From DATAAP01 sp041690495 (GTDB lineage Bacteria; Pseudomonadota; Alphaproteobacteria; CACIAM-22H2): DNA of 64,000 bases. Location: the NCBI GenBank assembly GCA_041690495.1, contig JAWLHE010000009.1, positions 1-64,000 of the forward strand, in the 5' to 3' direction. Of this stretch, positions 43,947 through 51,975 are shown one piece after another. The notes beneath the pieces were generated by a model that made no database searches, was not told where the DNA came from, and saw nothing but the letters and a program-made list of their open reading frames with translations. Position 1 is the stretch's first letter. The number at the start of each line of letters is the position of its first letter. Both the position numbers and the translations under genes were made by a program.

Positions 43947-44315
43947 ATGGCCACGGACAAGTCAAAAGCGCTGTTTGGGCGTCGCCAGAGGCGGTTGCGC
44001 CTGCGCATTCGCCGCAAGTCGGGCGGTCGGCCGCGTCTTTCGGTCTTCCGTTCCTCCAAGCATATCTACGCCCAGATCATCGACGATGCGAAGGGCGGCA
44101 CGGTGGTTGCGGCTTCCACTCTCGATGCCGATATAAAGGGCAAGCTCAAGACCGGTGCCGACGCCGCTGCGGCGAAGGAGGTCGGCCTGCTGCTCGCCAG
44201 CCGTGCGCTGAAGGCGGGACTGAAGCAGGTCGTGTTTGACCGCGGCGGGTACATGTATCACGGGCGCGTCAAGGCGCTCGCGGACGGCGCGCGCGAAGGC
44301 GGCCTGTCATTCTGA
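43947..44315 (+). CDS. rplR: 50S ribosomal protein L18
   Basis: 5S rRNA-binding protein of the central protuberance, 122 residues. It has RRQRRLRLRIRRKSGGRPRLSVFRS, HIYAQIIDDAKGGTVVAAST and the C-terminal FDRGGYMYHGRVKALADGAREGGL signature. It lies directly after rplF, with 38 bases to rpsE. Confidence 0.97.
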   Translation: MATDKSKALFGRRQRRLRLRIRRKSGGRPRLSVFRSSKHIYAQIIDDAKGGTVVAASTLDADIKGKLKTGADAAAAKEVGLLLASRALKAGLKQVVFDRGGYMYHGRVKALADGAREGGLSF

Positions 44316-44353
44316 TCGAAGTGTTCGGATAAAGGCGCAAGGGAATTATCGTA

Positions 44354-44941
44354 ATGGCACGTGCACAAGGCGCGGATCGGGGCGGCCGACGGGGCGAAGG
44401 CGACCGGGGCGGACGGGATGATCGCGAATCGGAGCTGATTGAAAAGCTCGTCAGCATCAACCGTGTCGCGAAGGTCGTCAAAGGCGGCCGGCGGTTCGGG
44501 TTCGCCGCGATCGTTGTCGTCGGCGACGGCAAGGGCCGGGCCGGCTACGGCACCGGCAAGGCTCGCGAGGTGCCGGAGGCGATCCGCAAGGCAACCGAGG
44601 CGGCGAAGCGCGGCATGGTGCGCATTCCGCTGCGCGAAGGCCGCACGCTGCACCATGACGGAAACGGGCGGTTCGGCTCGGGTCGAGTCGTGGTTCGTTC
44701 GGCGAAGCCCGGTACCGGAATCATCGCCGGTGGCCCGATGCGCGCCGTGTTCGAGTCCCTCGGCCTGCAGGACGTGGTCGCCAAGTCGGTCGGGTCCAGC
44801 AATCCGCACAACATGATCAAGGCGACCTTCGACGCCCTGACGTCGATGGTGAGCCCGCGCACCGTGGCCGCCAAGCGCGGCAAGAAAGTCAGCGACCTGT
44901 TCGGCCGGCGCGAAGGCGACGCCGCCGTGGCACGGGAGTAG
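44354..44941 (+). CDS. rpsE: 30S ribosomal protein S5
   Basis: Accuracy-related protein at the mRNA entry site and the target of spectinomycin resistance mutations. The 195-residue product has a charged Gly/Asp/Arg-rich N-terminal extension (residues 2-25), then VSINRVAKVVKGGRRFGFAAIVVVGDGKG with the spectinomycin loop unaltered, GYGTGKAREVPEAIRKA and the C-terminal GSSNPHNMIKATFDAL. It precedes rpmD by six bases. Confidence 0.97.
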   Translation: MARAQGADRGGRRGEGDRGGRDDRESELIEKLVSINRVAKVVKGGRRFGFAAIVVVGDGKGRAGYGTGKAREVPEAIRKATEAAKRGMVRIPLREGRTLHHDGNGRFGSGRVVVRSAKPGTGIIAGGPMRAVFESLGLQDVVAKSVGSSNPHNMIKATFDALTSMVSPRTVAAKRGKKVSDLFGRREGDAAVARE

Positions 44942-44947
44942 CGTATC

Positions 44948-45166
44948 ATGGCAAATTCAAAGTCGGAGAAGACGCAGCAAGCCGGAAAGACGATCCGCGT
45001 CACTCAGATCGGCAGTGCCATTGCACGCCGGTCGGATCAGGGGGCAACGCTGGTTGGGCTCGGGCTCAACAAGCGGCACCGCACCCGCGAACTGGCCGAT
45101 ACCCCGGCCGTCCGCGGTATGATTAGTAAGGTGCGCCATCTCTTGCGCATTGAGGAGGCCGGCTGA
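44948..45166 (+). CDS. rpmD: 50S ribosomal protein L30
   Basis: Small peripheral protein of the 50S subunit. The product has 72 residues, about a dozen longer at the N-terminus (polar ANSKSEKTQQAGK) than the 59-residue E. coli form. The core IRVTQIGSAIARRSDQGATL and GLNKRHRTRELADTPAVRGMI is typical. It lies between rpsE and rplO as usual. Confidence 0.96.
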   Translation: MANSKSEKTQQAGKTIRVTQIGSAIARRSDQGATLVGLGLNKRHRTRELADTPAVRGMISKVRHLLRIEEAG

Positions 45167-45203
45167 GACGGCAACGTCCCCGCTGCCCCAAGGAACAGTC
45201 ACC

Positions 45204-45767
45204 ATGAAGCTCAATGAAATTCGTGACAATCGCGGTGCCCGCCAGGCGCGAAAGCGCGTCGGGCGCGGTATCGGCTCGGGCCTTGGCAAGACCTCGGGGC
45301 GCGGCGGCAAGGGCCAGACCGCGCGCTCGGGCGTTTCGCTGAACGGATTCGAGGGCGGCCAGACCCCGATTTACCGCCGCCTGCCGAAGCGCGGCTTCAC
45401 CAACCAGTTCGCGCGCGAGTTCCAGGAGATCAACCTGGACCGTTTGCAGCGCGCGGTCGACGAGAAGAAGATCGCGACCGACGGAACGGTCACGGCCGAG
45501 CTGCTGGTCGAGAGCGGCGTGATCCGCCGCGCAATGGACGGCATCAGGCTGCTGGGCGAGGGTAAGGACAAGTTCAAAGCCAAGCTGACCATCGAAGTGG
45601 CCGGCGCGTCCAAGTCGGCGGTGGAAGCGGTCGAGAAGGCCGGCGGCAAGGTCGTCGTGCTTTCGGCAATTCGCGAGTCGGTTCTGAAGGCGAGCGCCTC
45701 GCGCAAGGAGCGCCGCGCTAAAAAGCTGGAAAAGAGCGCCAAGCCGGCTGCGAAGCCCGCCGCCTGA
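45204..45767 (+). CDS. rplO: 50S ribosomal protein L15
   Basis: Late assembly protein of the 50S subunit. The N-terminal part LNEIRDNRGARQARKRVGRG, GSGLGKTSGRGGKGQ and the FEGGQTPIYRRLPKRGF block are canonical. At 187 residues it is about 40 longer than the E. coli protein because of a Lys/Ala-rich C-terminal tail (KERRAKKLEKSAKPAAKPAA). The ATG follows AAGGAAC; an upstream in-frame start would overlap rpmD. Confidence 0.97.
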   Translation: MKLNEIRDNRGARQARKRVGRGIGSGLGKTSGRGGKGQTARSGVSLNGFEGGQTPIYRRLPKRGFTNQFAREFQEINLDRLQRAVDEKKIATDGTVTAELLVESGVIRRAMDGIRLLGEGKDKFKAKLTIEVAGASKSAVEAVEKAGGKVVVLSAIRESVLKASASRKERRAKKLEKSAKPAAKPAA

Positions 45768-45796
45768 CAACACTGAAGGTCGGAGGCTGACCCCCT

Positions 45797-47140
45797 ATGG
45801 CATCTGCGGCCGAGCAACTCGCTTCTTCACTGAATTTCGGCGCCTTCAGCAAGGCGACCGAGCTGAAAAAGCGTATCTGGTTCACGCTCGGAGCGCTGGT
45901 CATCTACCGGCTCGGCACATACATCCCGATCCCCGGTATCGACCCCGGAGTGCTGGCCGAGCTGTTCCGGCAGCAGCAGGGCGGCATCCTCGGCATGTTC
46001 GACATGTTCTCGGGCGGCGCGCTCGGGCGTATGACGATCTTCGCCCTCAACATCATGCCGTACATCTCCGCGGCCATCATCATCCAGCTGATGAGTGCGG
46101 TTTCGCCGACGCTTGAGGCGCTCAAGAAGGAAGGCGAGACGGGCCGGAAGAAACTGAACCAGTACACGCGCTACCTGACGGTCCTTCTCGCGCTTTTCCA
46201 GTCTTTCGGGATCGCGGTCGGGCTGGAAGGGATGCGCGGCACCAGCGGTGCCGCCGTGCTCGATCCGGGCCTGTTCTTCCGTCTCACCACCGTCATCACC
46301 CTGACGGGGGGAACGGTCTTCCTGATGTGGCTTGGCGAGCAGATCACCGCGCGCGGTGTCGGCAACGGCATCTCGCTGATCATCTTTGCCGGCATCGTGG
46401 CGAACCTGCCGAGCGCCCTGGCGGCGACGCTGGAACTCGGCCGGACCGGCGCGCTGTCGACGATCTTCATCATCGTGCTGCTGGTCGGCGCAGTGGCTGT
46501 CGTAACCGGCATCGTCTTCGTCGAACGCGCCCAGCGGCGCATCATCGTCCAGTATCCGAAGCGCCAGGTCGGTAACAAGATGTTCGGCGGCGAGGCGTCG
46601 CATCTGCCGCTCAAGCTCAATACCGCCGGCGTGATCCCGCCGATTTTCGCGAGCTCGCTGCTGCTGCTGCCGCTCACCTTCGCCAATTTCGCGAGCGACA
46701 GCGGTCCGCAATGGCTGCAGGAGATCACGGCCCGGCTGGCGCACGGTCAGCCGCTATACATGATCCTGTATGTGGCGCTGATCGTCTTCTTCGCCTTCTT
46801 CTATACGGCCGTCGTCTTCAATCCGGCCGAGACCGCGGACAATCTCAAGAAATACGGCGGCTTCATCCCGGGCATCCGCCCCGGCAAGAACACCGCCGAC
46901 TACCTCGATCATGTGCTGACGCGCCTGACCGTGCTGGGTGCCATCTATCTCGCGATCGTTTGCATCATTCCCGAATGGCTGATCTCGCACTGGTCGGTAC
47001 CGTTCTATTTCGGCGGCACGTCGCTTCTCATCGTCGTCAGCGTGACCATGGATACCGTGGCGCAGATCCATTCCCACCTGCTTGCGCACCAGTATGAAGG
47101 CCTGATCAAGAAGGCCAAGCTGCGCGGCCGCCGCGGTTGA
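45797..47140 (+). CDS. secY: Preprotein translocase channel SecY
   Basis: Central pore of the Sec translocon in the inner membrane, 447 residues with ten transmembrane helices. Conserved segments include KRIWFTLGALVIYRLGTYIPIPGI, MFSGGALGRMTIFALNIMPYISA with the plug region, NQYTRYLTV, the ring and lateral-gate helices, and a basic end KAKLRGRRG. It lies 29 bases after rplO and 16 bases before adk; its partner SecE is encoded at 19737. Confidence 0.98.
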   Translation: MASAAEQLASSLNFGAFSKATELKKRIWFTLGALVIYRLGTYIPIPGIDPGVLAELFRQQQGGILGMFDMFSGGALGRMTIFALNIMPYISAAIIIQLMSAVSPTLEALKKEGETGRKKLNQYTRYLTVLLALFQSFGIAVGLEGMRGTSGAAVLDPGLFFRLTTVITLTGGTVFLMWLGEQITARGVGNGISLIIFAGIVANLPSALAATLELGRTGALSTIFIIVLLVGAVAVVTGIVFVERAQRRIIVQYPKRQVGNKMFGGEASHLPLKLNTAGVIPPIFASSLLLLPLTFANFASDSGPQWLQEITARLAHGQPLYMILYVALIVFFAFFYTAVVFNPAETADNLKKYGGFIPGIRPGKNTADYLDHVLTRLTVLGAIYLAIVCIIPEWLISHWSVPFYFGGTSLLIVVSVTMDTVAQIHSHLLAHQYEGLIKKAKLRGRRG

Positions 47141-47156
47141 GACAACAGGAACGCGG

Positions 47157-47831
47157 ATGAATATCGTATTGCTTGGCCCGCCGGGCGCGGGAAAGGGGAC
47201 CCAGGCACGTCGGCTGCAGGACGCCTACGGGCTGGTCCAGCTCTCGACCGGCGACATGCTGCGCGCTGCGGTCGCCGCCGGTACCCCGCTGGGGCAGAAA
47301 GCAAAGAAGATCATGGAGGCTGGGCAGCTTGTTCCGGACGATCTGATCGTTGGCATGATCGCAGAGCGGATCACCCAGCCCGACTGCAGGAACGGCTTCA
47401 TCCTCGACGGTTTTCCGCGGACGGTGCCCCAGGCCGAGGCACTGGACGAAATGCTGGCCGAGCGCCGGCAGAAGCTTGACCATGTCATCGAGATGAAGGT
47501 GGACGACGCGGCGCTGATCGACCGGGTTTCCGGGCGCTTTTCGTGCACCAAGTGCGGGGCGGGGTATCACGACCGCCACAAGCCGACGAAAAAGCCGGGC
47601 GTTTGCGATGTCTGCGGCGCGACCCAGTTCACGCGCCGGGCCGACGACAACGCCGAGACGATGGCGGCCAGGCTGGCCACTTACCATGCCCAGACGGCCC
47701 CGATCCTGCCCTATTACCGGGCCAAAGGGGTGTTGAAGACAGTCGACGGCATGGCCCCGATCGAGGCCGTTGGCGAGGCCATTGCCCGCGTTCTGGGGCC
47801 GGCCGAAAAGCGGACCGGGTCAAAGGCTTAG
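47157..47831 (+). CDS. adk: Adenylate kinase with zinc-type lid
   Basis: Interconverts ATP and AMP with 2 ADP. The 224-residue enzyme has the P-loop GPPGAGKGTQ near residue 7, the AMP-binding DGFPRT near residue 84, and a long LID domain carrying four cysteines in CTKC and CDVC pairs, the zinc-binding form more familiar from Gram-positive bacteria. The position after secY is standard. The gap after it contains the promoter for the rpsM-rplQ genes. Confidence 0.97.
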   Translation: MNIVLLGPPGAGKGTQARRLQDAYGLVQLSTGDMLRAAVAAGTPLGQKAKKIMEAGQLVPDDLIVGMIAERITQPDCRNGFILDGFPRTVPQAEALDEMLAERRQKLDHVIEMKVDDAALIDRVSGRFSCTKCGAGYHDRHKPTKKPGVCDVCGATQFTRRADDNAETMAARLATYHAQTAPILPYYRAKGVLKTVDGMAPIEAVGEAIARVLGPAEKRTGSKA

Positions 47832-47869
47832 CTGCGCGAGGTTGGCTGCTAACGGGATGTTAAGTTTGG

Positions 47870-47897
47870 TTGACTCGACGATGATTAGACCTATAAT
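47870..47897 (+). promoter_or_regulatory. Near-consensus promoter for rpsM-rpsK-rpoA-rplQ
   Basis: TTGACT (47870-47875) and a perfect TATAAT (47892-47897) are separated by 16 bases in an AT-rich patch between adk and rpsM. It implies independent expression of the alpha-operon genes. About 108 bases of leader would precede the rpsM start. Confidence 0.85.
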
Positions 47898-48011
47898 CGC
47901 GGCCCACTCGGTGGTACCGGAGCCACGGCGGGGCGCCCCGGTATTTCTGCATGCATTTTTGGTCCCGGACCCTAAGGTCTGACGGATATTCAACGCTGAG
48001 GAGAGAAACTC

Positions 48012-48392
48012 GTGGCGCGTATCGCTGGCGTCAACATTCCTACCAACAAGCGCGTCGTGATCGCGCTGCGCTACATCTACGGGATCGGCGCAACCAAGGC
48101 GCGCGAAATCTGCGGCAAGGTCGGCATCCCGGATGCGAAGCGGGTGAACCAGCTCTCGGATGACGAGGTGCTGCGCATCCGCGAAGTGATCGACCGTGAC
48201 TACGAGGTCGAGGGCGATCTGCGGCGTTCGACCGCGATGAATATCAAGCGCCTGATGGACCTGGGCACCTATCGTGGCCTGCGCCACCGCAAGGGGCTGC
48301 CGGTGCACGGTCAGCGCACCCATACGAACGCCCGCACCCGCAAGGGCAAGGCCCGGCCGGTCGCCGGCAAGAAGCTCGCGACGAGAAAGTAA
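48012..48392 (+). CDS. rpsM: 30S ribosomal protein S13
   Basis: Head protein that contacts the P-site tRNA and forms inter-subunit bridges. The 126-residue product starts at a GTG (ARIAGVNIPTNKRVVIALRYIYGIG) preceded by GAGGAGAG. It has YRGLRHRKGLPVHGQRTHTNARTRKGKARP near the C-terminus, as in all bacteria. It is first in the alpha-operon block; rpmJ, which precedes it in enterobacteria, is absent here. Confidence 0.97.
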   Translation: MARIAGVNIPTNKRVVIALRYIYGIGATKAREICGKVGIPDAKRVNQLSDDEVLRIREVIDRDYEVEGDLRRSTAMNIKRLMDLGTYRGLRHRKGLPVHGQRTHTNARTRKGKARPVAGKKLATRK

Positions 48393-48405
48393 GGACAGAA
48401 TCAGC

Positions 48406-48813
48406 ATGGCGAAACCGCAAGCAGCCGCCGGCACGACCGCTCGTCCGCGCCGTCGTGAGCGCAAGAACATCACGTCAGGTGTGGCGCACGTGAATGCGAC
48501 CTTCAACAACACGATGGTCACGATCACCGACGCGCAGGGCAACACGATATCGTGGTCGTCCTCGGGCACCCAGGGCTTCAAGGGCTCGCGCAAATCGACG
48601 CCGTACGCGGCGCAGATGGCCGCCGAGGACGCCGGGCGCAAGGCGATGGAGCACGGCGTGCGGACGCTGGAAGTCGAAGTCAAGGGGCCGGGCGCCGGCC
48701 GCGAGTCGGCGCTGCGCGCGTTGCAGGCCGTCGGTTTCGTGATCACGTCGATTCGCGACGTGACGCCGATCCCGCACAACGGTTGCCGCCCGCCGAAGCG
48801 CCGGCGCGTTTGA
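48406..48813 (+). CDS. rpsK: 30S ribosomal protein S11
   Basis: Platform protein of the 30S subunit near the anti-Shine-Dalgarno region, 135 residues. It has RRERKNITSGVAHVNATFNNTMVTITD, GSRKSTPYAAQMAAEDAG and the C-terminal VTPIPHNGCRPPKRRRV signature. GGACAG lies upstream of the ATG. rpoA follows after 75 bases. Confidence 0.98.
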   Translation: MAKPQAAAGTTARPRRRERKNITSGVAHVNATFNNTMVTITDAQGNTISWSSSGTQGFKGSRKSTPYAAQMAAEDAGRKAMEHGVRTLEVEVKGPGAGRESALRALQAVGFVITSIRDVTPIPHNGCRPPKRRRV

Positions 48814-48888
48814 TCGATCAGGCTGCCGATCCACGGCGGCCCACATGAGGCGCACGGCGTGACAACGCGCCGTGCGATGTGATGAAAA

Positions 48889-49914
48889 GTGAGACCTGTC
48901 ATTCAGAAGAATTGGAAGGAACTGATCAAGCCCGGCAAGCTCGATGTCGAGCCGGGCGATGATCCGAAGCGCGAGGCGACAATCGTCGCCGAGCCGCTTG
49001 AGCGTGGCTTCGGCCTGACGCTCGGCAATGCGCTGCGGCGCGTCCTGCTCTCGTCGCTGCAGGGGGCTGCCATCACGTCGATCAAGATCGACGGCGTGTT
49101 GCACGAGTTCTCGTCTATTCCCGGCGTGCGCGAGGACGTTACCGATATCGTTCTCAACGTCAAAGCGATCGCGCTGCGCATGCACGGCGAAGGCCCGAAG
49201 CGTATTTATCTGCGGGCGACCGGCCCTGGCGAGGTCACGGCCGGGCAGATCGAGGCGGGGCATGACATCGAGGTCATGAATCCCGAGCTCGTCATCTGCA
49301 CGCTCGACGACGGCGCCAAGTTGACGATGGAAATGACGGTCGAGACCGGCAAGGGCTACGTGCCCGGGACGACCAACCGTCCGGCCGACGCGCCGATCGG
49401 CTTGATCCCCGTCGATGCCCTCTTCAGCCCGGTCAAGAAGGTCGCGTACAAGGTCGAGAACACTCGCGTCGGCCAGGTCACGGACTATGACAAGCTGTCG
49501 ATGCGCGTCGAGACCAACGGGGCCGTGACGCCCGAGGATGCAGTTGCCCTGGCGGCCCGAATCCTCCAGGACCAGCTCCAGCTCTTCATCAATTTCGAGG
49601 AGCCGGCGCAGGAGAAGCCGGAGGAACTGGCGAGCGAGCTGCCGTTCAACAAGAACCTGCTCATGAAGGTCGACGAGCTCGAGCTGTCGGTCCGATCGGC
49701 CAACTGCCTCAAGAACGACAACATCATCTATATCGGCGACCTCGTGCAGAAGACCGAGGCCGAGATGCTGCGGACGCCGAATTTCGGCCGCAAGTCGCTC
49801 AACGAGATCAAGGAGGTCCTGTCCCAGATGGGCCTTCATCTGGGCATGAAGATCCCGAACTGGCCGCCCGAGAACATCGAGGAGCTGGCCAAGAAGCTCG
49901 AAGAGCCCTACTGA
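48889..49914 (+). CDS. rpoA: RNA polymerase alpha subunit
   Basis: Assembly platform of RNA polymerase and target of activators and UP elements, 341 residues. The N-terminal domain has VIQKNWKELIKPGKLDVEPG and PLERGFGLTLGNALRRVLLSSL; the C-terminal domain has ELSVRSANCLKNDNIIYIGDL with the DNA-binding Arg and NFGRKSLNEIKEVL. The only in-frame start near the conserved beginning is GTG at 48889, and it lacks a clear Shine-Dalgarno sequence (GTGATGAAAA upstream). An out-of-frame ATG lies seven bases earlier. Confidence 0.97.
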   Translation: MRPVIQKNWKELIKPGKLDVEPGDDPKREATIVAEPLERGFGLTLGNALRRVLLSSLQGAAITSIKIDGVLHEFSSIPGVREDVTDIVLNVKAIALRMHGEGPKRIYLRATGPGEVTAGQIEAGHDIEVMNPELVICTLDDGAKLTMEMTVETGKGYVPGTTNRPADAPIGLIPVDALFSPVKKVAYKVENTRVGQVTDYDKLSMRVETNGAVTPEDAVALAARILQDQLQLFINFEEPAQEKPEELASELPFNKNLLMKVDELELSVRSANCLKNDNIIYIGDLVQKTEAEMLRTPNFGRKSLNEIKEVLSQMGLHLGMKIPNWPPENIEELAKKLEEPY

Positions 49915-49942
49915 GCGGCCGGGAACCAAGGAGTAGACTGAT

Positions 49943-50386
49943 ATGCGTCACGGAGTAGCGGGCCGCAAACTGGGCCGGACCAGCAGCCACCGCAAGGCGA
50001 CCTTCGCCAATATGGCGGTTGCCTTGATCCAGCATGAGCAGATCCGCACCACGCTCCCGAAGGCGAAGGAGCTGCGGCCCTTCGTCGAGAAGCTGATCAC
50101 GCTCGGCAAGCGCGGGGGCCTCCATGCGCGCCGCCAGGCGCTGTCGGTTCTGCGCGATACCGAAGTGGCCGCCAAATTGTTCGGGCCGCTGGCCGAGCGC
50201 TACAAGACACGCAATGGCGGCTACACCCGTGTGCTCCGCGCTGGCGTCCGCTATGGCGATGCAGCCGACATGGCGGTGATCGAGCTGGTCGATCGCGATC
50301 CTGCCGCCAGGGGTGCTGCCGACAAGGCGCGCCACGAGGCCGAGCAGGCGCAGAAGGCCGAGGCGGAGGCCGTAGCGAACGCCTGA
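49943..50386 (+). CDS. rplQ: 50S ribosomal protein L17
   Basis: Tunnel-exit-side protein of the 50S subunit, 147 residues. It has RHGVAGRKLGRTSSHRKATFANMAVAL at the start and RNGGYTRVLRAGVRYGDAADMAVIELVD in the middle, both diagnostic, then an Ala/Glu/Lys-rich tail of about 20 residues. It is the last gene of the ribosomal superlocus and is followed by a hairpin. Confidence 0.98.
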   Translation: MRHGVAGRKLGRTSSHRKATFANMAVALIQHEQIRTTLPKAKELRPFVEKLITLGKRGGLHARRQALSVLRDTEVAAKLFGPLAERYKTRNGGYTRVLRAGVRYGDAADMAVIELVDRDPAARGAADKARHEAEQAQKAEAEAVANA

Positions 50387-50416
50387 AGCGCGCGGCGCGC
50401 CGGGACGGAACTGGCT

Positions 50417-50450
50417 CGGGGGCGGTCTTCCAAGGCGAAGGCCGCCCCCG
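50417..50450 (+). terminator. Strong hairpin after rplQ
   Basis: A 14-pair stem (CGGGGGCGGTCTTC with GAAGGCCGCCCCCG, one G-U pair) closes on a six-base loop, 30 bases after the rplQ stop. The following ATTGCTG is only weakly U-rich, so termination may be partial, but the position at the end of the superlocus fits a terminator. Confidence 0.75.
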
Positions 50451-50562
50451 ATTGCTGTCCGGCATGCCGTCCGCGTGCCGGAGCGCCGGACTGACGCAGG
50501 TTTGCTTTCCGGATCGCGATGCTAAACTGCGCCTCCCTACCGGCAATTCGGATCGTTTCGCT

Positions 50563-51975
50563 GTGACAACGCGCCTCTGCGTCCATGCTGTCTGGATCTT
50601 CCTGGCCGCATTCTGCCTGGCCTCGTCGATGGCGCACGCGCAGGCGCGAGTCGTTCCGCAGACAAAGGCAGAAATCGAGTTTTCATACGCGCCGCTGGTC
50701 AAGCGTGCCGCGCCCGCGGTCGTCAATATCTACACCCGTCGAACGGTCCGTGCGCTGCCGTCGCCCCTGCTCAACGATCCATTCTTTCGCCGCTTCTTTG
50801 GCGACCAGATGCCCGGCATGGAGCGGGAGCAGAACTCGCTCGGCTCAGGGGTGATCGTCGATCCCAAGGGGATCATCGTCACCAACAATCACGTCATCAG
50901 GGGTGCCGACGAGATCATCGTCGTGCTGGCCGACCGGCGAGAGTTCGAGGCGACCGTGCTGCGGGCCGACGAGCGCACCGATCTCGCCGTGCTGCGGATC
51001 GATGCCGGCGCCGAGAAGCTCCCCACGCTCGAATTCAGGGATTCCGACGATCTGGAGGTCGGCGACCTCGTTCTCGCCATCGGCAATCCGTTCGGCGTCG
51101 GCCAGACGGTAACGAGCGGCATCGTCTCGGCGGTGGCGCGGACCACGGTCGGAATCGCCGATTTCCGCTCCTTCATCCAGACCGACGCGGCCATCAATCC
51201 CGGCAATTCCGGCGGCGCGCTCGTGTCGATGGACGGGCGCCTGGTTGGCATCAACACGGCGATCTTCTCGCGCGATGGCGGCGGGTCCATCGGCATCGGC
51301 TTCGCCGTGCCGTCGAACATGGTCAGAACGGTGATCGCTGGCGTCACTTCGGGGGCGAAGCTCGTGCGCCCGTGGTTCGGCGCATCAGGGGAGACCGTTT
51401 CGGCGGAGATCGCTTCGTCGCTGGGCATGCCGCGGCCGATCGGTGCCATCCTCGAGGACATCTATCCGGGCGGACCGGCCGATCGCGCAGGTTTGCGCCG
51501 CGGCGACGTCGTGACCCGCTTCGAGGGACGTGAGGTCAGCGACGCTCAGGCATTGCGTTTCCGCATCGCTACGCAGAAAGTCGGATCGAGCGTTCGTCTC
51601 GGCGTGTGGCGCGACGGAGACGAGCGCGCCGTGCCGGTGACGCTGATCGCACCGCCCGAGACGCCGCCGCGCGATACAACCCTGTTGCGGGGCAATCAGC
51701 CGTTGGCCGGCGCCACCGTTGCCAACCTGTCGCCGGCGCTGGCCGATGAACTCGGTCTCGATACGATTCCGCGCGGTGTCATCATTCTCAATGTACGGCG
51801 CGGCAGCCCGGTGCAGCGAATCCGTCTGGTCCCCGGCGACATGATCCTGCGGATCAACGATACGGAGATTCGCGCGGTCGACGATCTGCGCCGCCTAGTC
51901 GCGAACTCGCGGCTGCCCTGGCGGCTCCAGGTGCGGCGCGGCGACCGGGTCTTCCTGCTGACGGTGTCGGGATGA
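50563..51975 (+). CDS. Deg-family periplasmic serine protease (DegP/DegQ/DegS-like)
   Basis: Trypsin-like periplasmic protease for protein quality control, about 470 residues. A GTG start gives a clean signal peptide (hydrophobic VWIFLAAFCLASSMAHAQ). The catalytic triad is present: His in VTNNHVIRG, Asp in ERTDLAVLRI and Ser in NPGNSGGALV. Two PDZ-like regions follow (RPIGAILEDIYPGGPADRAGL and GVIILNVRRGSPVQRIRL). The start is not certain, as no strong ribosome binding site is seen. Its stop overlaps the rarA start (ATGA), so it heads a coupled run with rarA, crcB and the pseudouridine synthase gene. Confidence 0.92.
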   Translation: MTTRLCVHAVWIFLAAFCLASSMAHAQARVVPQTKAEIEFSYAPLVKRAAPAVVNIYTRRTVRALPSPLLNDPFFRRFFGDQMPGMEREQNSLGSGVIVDPKGIIVTNNHVIRGADEIIVVLADRREFEATVLRADERTDLAVLRIDAGAEKLPTLEFRDSDDLEVGDLVLAIGNPFGVGQTVTSGIVSAVARTTVGIADFRSFIQTDAAINPGNSGGALVSMDGRLVGINTAIFSRDGGGSIGIGFAVPSNMVRTVIAGVTSGAKLVRPWFGASGETVSAEIASSLGMPRPIGAILEDIYPGGPADRAGLRRGDVVTRFEGREVSDAQALRFRIATQKVGSSVRLGVWRDGDERAVPVTLIAPPETPPRDTTLLRGNQPLAGATVANLSPALADELGLDTIPRGVIILNVRRGSPVQRIRLVPGDMILRINDTEIRAVDDLRRLVANSRLPWRLQVRRGDRVFLLTVSG

